DNA from: Candidatus Kerfeldbacteria bacterium RIFOXYC2_FULL_38_9 | Lineage (GTDB): Bacteria > Patescibacteriota > Patescibacteriia > UBA9570 > XYC2-FULL-38-9 | Assembly (NCBI GenBank): GCA_001818355.1 | Contig: MHKJ01000021.1 | Location: forward strand, 3,175 to 9,898 | DNA: 6,724 bases | Reading direction: 5' to 3' | Shown: positions 1-5,043 of the stretch, piece by piece | Layout: the number at the start of each line of letters is the position of its first letter | Numbering within the stretch: position 1 is the stretch's first letter | Notes under the pieces: model-generated | What the model saw: only the letters and a program-made list of their open reading frames with translations | Database searches by the model: none | Told to the model about the DNA's origin: nothing | Translations under genes and position numbers: made by a program

Positions 1-1
1 C

Positions 2-1564
2 TATGAACAGCCATATTGGATGTCAGATGAGTGGGATGCAATGCGATACGGAAGAGAGTATGATTTTTCACGTCCATTTTTTCAACAATTAAAAGAATTG
101 ATGCTCGATGTACCGTGGGCCCATGGATATAATTCACATTCAATAAACAGCGATTATTGTAACAACTGCGATAGTTTAAAGAATAGTTATTTGCTTTTTA
201 ATAGTGGGTTTTCTGAAGAGTGTTTTTATGGTTCGGAAGTATTAAATTCAAGTAAATGTATTGATAATACAAATATTTTTCAATGTGAATTTTGTTATGA
301 GTGTATTGATTGCCAAAAATGCTTTAACTGTTTTTATGATCAGGATTGTGTGAATTGCATAGAGGTGTTTTTTTCCTCAAATTTAGCTGATTGTCATGAC
401 TGTGTTGGTTGTGTAAATCTAAAACATAAGAGTTTTTGTATATTCAACGTTCAATATACAGAAGAAGAATATAAACAGCGTATAGCAAACATGCATTTAA
501 ATTCGTACGCAGCTGTTCAAGAATTAATACGACACGTACGAGAATTTCAACTCACATTTCCACACAAATTTATGCATGGGCAAGCAAATGAAGAGGTGAG
601 TGGAGATTACCTCAACCACTGTAAAAACACTCGCGCTTCATTCTTATCAAAAGATTTGGAAGATTGTGCATATTCACAATTGATTCTTTTTTTGCTCAGT
701 AAAGATTCTTATGATATTACTGTTGCGGGAGGAGAATTATGTTATGAACTTGAGGAAGGAGGAGGCTATAACGTTCGATTTGCATGGTTGGCAATACCAA
801 AGAATCTCGGAACAGGTCAGGTAGATCTTACTGATATTGAATATGTGATGAATTGTTATGGTGTTTCAAATATATTTGGGTGTGTTGGTTTGAAAAAGAA
901 GCAATATTGCATTTTAAATAAACAATATACAAAAGATGAGTACGAACGACTGCGTAAACGCATTATTCAGCACATGAGTGAGATGCCGTATATTGATAGC
1001 CAAGGAAGAGCATATCGATATGGGGAGTTTTTTCCAACAGAGCTTTCTCCCTTTGCATACAATGAAACACTTGCGCAAGAGTTTTTTCCGCTCACCAAAG
1101 AGGAAGCGCTTCAGCAAGGATATGTATGGCGTGATTCTGAAGAACGAATTATTGCTCCAACACTTTTTTCTCATACATTACCTGACACCATTGAACAGAT
1201 AGATACAAATATCGCCACAAAACTCATCGAGTGCCAACATACTGGAACTTGTACGCACCAATGTACAAAAGTGTTCAAAATTATTGTTCAAGAGTTAGAA
1301 TTTTATAAAAAATTCAATCTACCATTACCACGCCTATGCCACAATTGCCGTCATTACGAACGGATCCAGAAGCGCAATCCATTAGTGTTGCATCAACGCG
1401 CGTGTCAGTGCGCCGGTCATGCTACTGAAAATGCTGTATATACAAATAATACTGCCCACAACCACGGAACAGAGCATTGTTCAAATACATTTACGACTAC
1501 CTTTTCTCCAGATCGAAAAGAGATTGTGTATTGTGAAGAGTGTTATCAAAAAGAGGTTGTATAA
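2..1564 (+). CDS. Cys-rich multi-zinc-ribbon protein, paralogue 1 (5' partial)
   Basis: The frame is open to the left edge. Codons before the Met at position 20 read YEQPYW and align with gene 4 residues 78-83, so about 77 codons lie outside and this Met is not the real start. Residues below count from that Met. SDYCNNC (44-50) opens the first central half, which has six Cys at exact three-residue spacing (89-104) and ends in LKHKSFCIFN (134-143). A helical linker ends in FPHKF. The second half ends in LKKKQYCILNKQYTKDEY (291-308). A connector (334-371) carries SPFAYNE and a Gly-Tyr-x-Trp end. The C-terminal ribbons have C405/H407/C411/H413/C415 with C440/C443, then C462-x-C464, a Thr/Asn/His insert and C487 with C505/C508. 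The N2 CxxC is absent: QPYW replaces it. Nearest relative here is gene 4. Function is unknown; metal binding is inferred from the Cys/His pattern. Confidence 0.93.
   Translation, partial: YEQPYWMSDEWDAMRYGREYDFSRPFFQQLKELMLDVPWAHGYNSHSINSDYCNNCDSLKNSYLLFNSGFSEECFYGSEVLNSSKCIDNTNIFQCEFCYECIDCQKCFNCFYDQDCVNCIEVFFSSNLADCHDCVGCVNLKHKSFCIFNVQYTEEEYKQRIANMHLNSYAAVQELIRHVREFQLTFPHKFMHGQANEEVSGDYLNHCKNTRASFLSKDLEDCAYSQLILFLLSKDSYDITVAGGELCYELEEGGGYNVRFAWLAIPKNLGTGQVDLTDIEYVMNCYGVSNIFGCVGLKKKQYCILNKQYTKDEYERLRKRIIQHMSEMPYIDSQGRAYRYGEFFPTELSPFAYNETLAQEFFPLTKEEALQQGYVWRDSEERIIAPTLFSHTLPDTIEQIDTNIATKLIECQHTGTCTHQCTKVFKIIVQELEFYKKFNLPLPRLCHNCRHYERIQKRNPLVLHQRACQCAGHATENAVYTNNTAHNHGTEHCSNTFTTTFSPDRKEIVYCEECYQKEVV
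284..331 (+). repeat. Cys ladder (Cxx)6 in gene 1
   Basis: Six Cys codons at exact 9-nt spacing encode C89, C92, C95, C98, C101 and C104, with mainly aromatic, acidic or Asn residues between them. Two more Cys (110, 113) follow. The equivalent stretch in genes 3 and 4 has the same period. Confidence 0.9.
893..930 (+). repeat. Near-identical patch shared with gene 4 (6154-6191)
   Basis: This 38-nt stretch matches 6154-6191 at 35 positions. The three differences are all A/G changes. It encodes the conserved KKxYCILNKQYT block closing the second central half. The surrounding DNA is much more diverged, so this is either strong protein constraint or exchange between paralogues. Confidence 0.75.
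1526..1547 (+). repeat. 22-nt exact match to gene 3 3' end (4961-4982)
   Basis: These 22 bases are identical to 4961-4982. They encode the VYCEECY motif of the last zinc ribbon. Every synonymous position agrees across the run, although genes 1 and 3 are otherwise clearly diverged. Confidence 0.8.
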
Positions 1565-1568
1565 ATAT

Positions 1569-1605
1569 AAAAAAGAATGGCAAGTTGCTTTTTTTCTTTT
1601 TTTTT
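1569..1605 (+). terminator. Weak intrinsic-terminator-like hairpin and T tracts
   Basis: Just after the gene 1 stop, A6 (1569-1574) and a GCA/TGC core (1580-1582 with 1586-1588, loop AGT) can fold into an imperfect, mostly A-T hairpin. It runs into T7 (1589-1595), C, then T9 (1597-1605). The stem contains G-T wobbles and mismatches, so it is weak, but two T tracts directly after a stop favour termination. This would separate gene 1 from genes 2-4. Confidence 0.4.
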
Positions 1606-1655
1606 GCTTAAATAAAGCTAAATTCACCCTCAGATAGATAAGTAAGATTTTATTT

Positions 1656-1661
1656 CATAAT
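1656..1661 (+). promoter_or_regulatory. Possible -10 element (CATAAT) before gene 2
   Basis: CATAAT matches TATAAT at five of six positions. It lies after the T tracts, with nine bases between it and the gene 2 ATG. No convincing -35 box sits about 17 nt upstream. If it is used, transcription would begin within a few bases of the ATG, giving a nearly leaderless mRNA, which fits the missing Shine-Dalgarno site. In AT-rich DNA such hexamers arise often by chance. Confidence 0.2.
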
Positions 1662-1670
1662 AGAAACAGT

Positions 1671-3326
1671 ATGCCTGAAATTAAAAAAATATGCACAATT
1701 ACCGGAAAGGAATTTTCAATTTCTGAACAAGAACAAGAGTTGCGTAAAAAATTTGGTGTTGAGTTACCGGATATTCATCCATATGAACGTCTTCGCTATT
1801 TATTTACCTTTCGTAATTATCATACTCTTTACGCGCGCAAATGTGACATGTGTCAGAAGAATTTTTTATCTGTTCATGATCCAGCTTCGCCGTTTCAGGT
1901 TTATTGTATGTCTTGTTGGTATAGCGATAAATGGACACCGCCGGAGCTTGAGCTGGATTTAGATAAACCTTTTTTTGAACAATTAGAAATTCTTACTAAG
2001 AAAACTCCGCGGTTAGGACAGATTGCAGCTAAACCGATGGAAAATTCAGATTATTGTAATGCTTGCAGTGGACTAAAAAATTGTTACATGACTTTTAATG
2101 CCACCGGCTGCGAAGATTGTTATTTTTGTATTGGTACTAGTTATGCCAAAGATTCAATAGATTTAGGCGTATGTGAAAAAAGTGAACTTTCTTATGATTC
2201 TCAATCTTGCAATGGTTGCTATCATGTTTTTTGGAGTGAATATTTAGAAAATTGTCAGGATTGTTATTTTTTATACGACTGTGCCGATTGTTCAGAGTGT
2301 GCTTTATCAACCGGATTACGCCACGCACGCCATGTTTTTTTAAATGAACAATTGAATGAAAGAGAGTATGCGGAAAAAGTAAAAGAATTGCAAAAAGGCG
2401 ATTATCAAAAATTGCAGGAGCACAGAAAAAAGTTTGAAGAATTGAAAAAAAATTATAAGAATAAATACTTGATTGGCGTTAAAAATGAAGATGTTTCTGG
2501 CAATTTCATTTATACTTCAAAATCAATTGAGGATAGTTATTTGATTATTGATAGTGAAAACTGCGTAAATATAGCAAATGTTTGGAATGCTAAAGACTGT
2601 TTAGATATTGCCTCTTTTGGGGTTATGAATGCGGAGAATTGTTATTGCTGTTGTGCTATTGGTTTAGATGTAATGAACTTGCGTTATTGCACTTTGTGTA
2701 TCACCGGATCACATGATTTAGAATATTGTGTAGAGTTATCAGCGTCTCATGACTGTTTTGGTTGTATAGGGGGTAATAAAAACGAATACAAAATTTTAAA
2801 CAAACAATATAGTAAAGAAGATTATAAAAAAACAGTTGCCAAACTCAAAGAAAAAATGAAGGAAAGAGGAGAATATGGCAAGCCCCAGCCCCAAACTTTA
2901 AATCCTTTTGCTTATAATGAAGGTTTAGCAATGATTCATATGCCTCTTAAAAAAGCAGAGGCGGAAAAATTGGGCTATAAATGGAAAGAAAAGAAAATCC
3001 CTCAAGTGCCGGCAGATAAAGTTTATCAACCAAAAGACAATATCAATGATGAAAATTGGGCAGATTTTCAAGGCAAATTTGTAATTTGTGAAAAATCCAA
3101 AAGACCGTTTAAAATCATTAAACAAGAGTTTGATTTCTACAAAAAACACAACATTCCTCTTCCCAGAATTCACCCTGAGGTACGCATGTTAGACCGTTAT
3201 CCAAGCGATTTACTCTTTAATTTACACAAAGCTCAATGTGCCAATTGCCAAACCACTCTCCAAACCAGCATGCCGAAAAAAGATCAGGTGCTATGTGAAG
3301 CGTGTTATCAAGAAACAATATATTAA
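1671..3326 (+). CDS. Cys-rich zinc-ribbon family protein, paralogue 2 (degenerate ribbons)
   Basis: Complete, 551 aa. The ATG is chosen because it places C58, C61, C79 and C82 at the same numbers as gene 3; no Shine-Dalgarno site is visible. N2 is intact. N1 is degenerate: C8 remains, T11 replaces Cys, and IHPYER (35-40) replaces the CPxCR box. C1 is degenerate in the same way: C473, S476, and IHPEVR (500-505). C2 is intact (C523, C526, C542, C545). The first central half starts at NSDYCNAC (126-132) and has a short ladder (C195-C210). The second contains CYCCC (324-328) and ends in NKNEYKILNKQYSKEDY (369-385). Both closing blocks lack the usual Cys (HVFLN, YKILN). A strongly charged linker (226-265) may be helical or coiled coil. 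The connector carries NPFAYNE (411-417). Gene 3 follows after 5 nt, suggesting co-transcription. It looks like a constrained divergent subtype, not a pseudogene, since the frame is open. Function unknown. Confidence 0.95.
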   Translation: MPEIKKICTITGKEFSISEQEQELRKKFGVELPDIHPYERLRYLFTFRNYHTLYARKCDMCQKNFLSVHDPASPFQVYCMSCWYSDKWTPPELELDLDKPFFEQLEILTKKTPRLGQIAAKPMENSDYCNACSGLKNCYMTFNATGCEDCYFCIGTSYAKDSIDLGVCEKSELSYDSQSCNGCYHVFWSEYLENCQDCYFLYDCADCSECALSTGLRHARHVFLNEQLNEREYAEKVKELQKGDYQKLQEHRKKFEELKKNYKNKYLIGVKNEDVSGNFIYTSKSIEDSYLIIDSENCVNIANVWNAKDCLDIASFGVMNAENCYCCCAIGLDVMNLRYCTLCITGSHDLEYCVELSASHDCFGCIGGNKNEYKILNKQYSKEDYKKTVAKLKEKMKERGEYGKPQPQTLNPFAYNEGLAMIHMPLKKAEAEKLGYKWKEKKIPQVPADKVYQPKDNINDENWADFQGKFVICEKSKRPFKIIKQEFDFYKKHNIPLPRIHPEVRMLDRYPSDLLFNLHKAQCANCQTTLQTSMPKKDQVLCEACYQETIY

Positions 3327-3331
3327 AGATT

Positions 3332-4999
3332 ATGTCTACAGAAACTCGTTCATGCCAACATTGTCATCAAGCTTTTACAATAGAATCTGAAGATTTTGCT
3401 TTTTACGAAAAAGTAAAGGTTCCAGCACCAACATGGTGCCCGGATTGCCGAAATATGCGCAGATTTTCTTGGCGCAACGAACGTTTTTTATATGCTCGTG
3501 AATGTGATTTGTGCCATAAAAATATTATTTCTACTTATCATAAAGATTCTCCTTATACTATTTATTGTCCTACTTGTTGGTGGGCAGATAGTTGGGTTGC
3601 TGAGGATTTTGCTCAAGATTATGATGAACATAAAAATTTTTTTGAACAATTTGACGCTTTATTGCACAAGGTACCGCACATTAATTTTATGAATGATAAT
3701 AAATCTGAAAATTGTGAATATTGTAATGAAATTGAAGCTTTAAAAGATTCTTACTTAGCAATTTGTGCTTTTTATGGTGAGCGTTTATTGTATACATATT
3801 GGTCTTTGAATTGTCAGGATAGTGTTGATTGTTCTTATTTTGTAGAATCCAGTTTATGTTATGATTGTCAAGATATTTTTAAATGTTATAACTGTAGGTA
3901 CGTTTATAATTGCGACCACTTAATTGATTGTTTTTTTTGCTATAATTGTTATAACTGTGAAAATTGTTTTATGTGTTTTAATTTAAAAAATGCTTCTTAT
4001 TGTATTTTTAATAAACATTATTCCAAAGAAGAATATCAAAAGAAAATTAAAGAATATAAATTATCATCTTGGCAAGGCATTCAAAAGTTAAAAGTTATTT
4101 TTTGGCAAGAAAAATTAAAACATCCTCATCGGTTTGTAAATATTAAAAATTCTGAAAATTGTGTTGGTGATTACATTAAAAATTCTAAAAACGTCCATGT
4201 TGGTTTTGATATTTTAGGACAAGAAAATGGTAGATATATTTATGATGGTGGGATGGGCAAGGATGCTATGGACTCCTCGCAAGCAGGCTTGGAGTGTGAA
4301 TTAATGTATGAAGTACAGGCCGGTGGCTTTTTGTATAATACCAAGTGTAGCAATTGGATGTTGCACGATATTGATTGTACATATTGTGATAGCTGTCACA
4401 ACTCTGAAGATTTATTTGGTTGTTGTGGTATACGCAAAAAAAAGTATTGTATTCTCAATAAGCAATATACCAAAGAAAAATACGAAAAATTAAAACAAAA
4501 AATTATTACCAAAATGCAAGCTGATGGTGAATATGGAGTATTTTTCCCCATGCATTTATCTCCTTTTGCCTATAATGAAAGTGTGGCAAATCAGTGGTAC
4601 CCCAAAACAAAAGAAGAAATATTAGTTGAAAATTTATCATATACAGACGATTTACCAGGAACCACTAATAAAGAAACTATTGATTGGTCACAGGTTTCAG
4701 ATGATGTGAATGACGTGGCTGATAAAATACAAAAAGAAGTGTTTCCTTGTTTAGAATGTGGTTGTAATTATAAAATAATGGAAACGGAATGGCAGTTTTA
4801 TAAAAAATATAATATTCCTTTACCCCGTTTTTGTCCTAATTGTCGTTTTCAAAGACGTTTTCAAAGACGCAATCCGCGAAAATTATGGAAACGTAAGTGT
4901 ATGAATACAGGTTGTACCACCGAATTTGAAACATCGTACGCGCCAGAACGGCCAGAAACCGTGTATTGTGAAGAGTGTTATCGAAAGGAAGTGTATTAA
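3332..4999 (+). CDS. Cys-rich zinc-ribbon family protein, paralogue 3 (all sites intact)
   Basis: Complete, 555 aa, about 43 Cys. The frame opens earlier at a GTG (3302), but that would overlap gene 2 and add ten unmatched residues; ATG 3332 aligns residue for residue with gene 4. N1: C8/C11/C36/C39. N2: C58/C61/C79/C82. C1: C473/C476/C501/C504, with an extra C478. C2: C523/C528/C546/C549. The N and C pairs share the same 24-, 18- and 17-residue spacings, so they are an internal duplication. The first central half (about 124-235) holds a perfect C-x-x ladder at 200-215 and ends in ASYCIFNKHYSKEEY. The second (about 273-390) ends in KKKYCILNKQYTKEKY. The connector LSPFAYNE (409-416) is kept, but the usual Gly-Tyr-x-Trp end is missing. 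The ends use more GC-rich codons than the strongly AT-rich middle. Binding of at least four zinc ions is inferred; function unknown. Confidence 0.96.
   Translation: MSTETRSCQHCHQAFTIESEDFAFYEKVKVPAPTWCPDCRNMRRFSWRNERFLYARECDLCHKNIISTYHKDSPYTIYCPTCWWADSWVAEDFAQDYDEHKNFFEQFDALLHKVPHINFMNDNKSENCEYCNEIEALKDSYLAICAFYGERLLYTYWSLNCQDSVDCSYFVESSLCYDCQDIFKCYNCRYVYNCDHLIDCFFCYNCYNCENCFMCFNLKNASYCIFNKHYSKEEYQKKIKEYKLSSWQGIQKLKVIFWQEKLKHPHRFVNIKNSENCVGDYIKNSKNVHVGFDILGQENGRYIYDGGMGKDAMDSSQAGLECELMYEVQAGGFLYNTKCSNWMLHDIDCTYCDSCHNSEDLFGCCGIRKKKYCILNKQYTKEKYEKLKQKIITKMQADGEYGVFFPMHLSPFAYNESVANQWYPKTKEEILVENLSYTDDLPGTTNKETIDWSQVSDDVNDVADKIQKEVFPCLECGCNYKIMETEWQFYKKYNIPLPRFCPNCRFQRRFQRRNPRKLWKRKCMNTGCTTEFETSYAPERPETVYCEECYRKEVY
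3428..3444 (+). repeat. 17-nt exact match to gene 4 (5140-5156)
   Basis: Identical to 5140-5156. It encodes the P-T-W-C-P core of ribbon N1 plus the first two bases of the next codon. It lies inside an ungapped stretch of about 95 nt with high similarity (from 3389 in gene 3, from 5101 in gene 4). Confidence 0.75.
3929..3976 (+). repeat. Cys ladder (Cxx)6 in gene 3
   Basis: Six Cys codons at exact 9-nt spacing encode C200, C203, C206, C209, C212 and C215. The intervening residue pairs are FF, YN, YN, EN and FM. It is preceded by looser CxxC pairs at 176/179 and 185/188. Confidence 0.92.
4961..4982 (+). repeat. 22-nt exact match to gene 1 3' end (1526-1547)
   Basis: Second copy of the run encoding VYCEECY. 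The last 80 or so bases of gene 3 look less AT-biased than the preceding ribbon C1 coding DNA, which is compatible with transfer of the 3' end from a gene 1/4-like copy. Confidence 0.8.
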
Positions 5000-5043
5000 A
5001 TTGTGTTTACAAAAGCAAAAAATCATAATATTTATTATAAAAT
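5000..5043 (+). promoter_or_regulatory. AT-rich spacer between genes 3 and 4
   Basis: This 44-nt spacer has no terminator and no Shine-Dalgarno run. A CATAAT (5024-5029) resembles a -10 box and lies 17 nt after TTGTGT (5001-5006), a poor -35 match. An internal promoter is possible but weakly supported; simple read-through from gene 3 is at least as likely. Confidence 0.2.

Noticed and set aside
20..22. Met at position 20 as the real start of gene 1
   Set aside because: The frame is open upstream and YEQPYW continues the alignment with gene 4; about 77 N-terminal residues lie outside the window.
914..1174. Minus-strand 86-codon ORF within gene 1
   Set aside because: It is antisense to conserved family coding sequence and shows no recognisable domain.
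1606..1618. GCTT-AAATA-AAGC inverted repeat as a terminator or operator
   Set aside because: A four-base stem in AT-rich DNA is expected by chance and is not followed by a T run.
1671..3326. Gene 2 as a pseudogene because of its lost Cys
   Set aside because: The frame is fully open, length and spacing match gene 3, and the changes are patterned instead of random.
3302..3331. Upstream GTG start for gene 3 overlapping the end of gene 2
   Set aside because: It adds ten residues unmatched in genes 2 and 4; ATG 3332 gives residue-for-residue alignment of the first ribbon.
3929..3976. 9-nt periodic DNA as a tandem repeat or CRISPR-like array
   Set aside because: The period comes from Cys codons every third residue; the bases between vary and there are no spacers.
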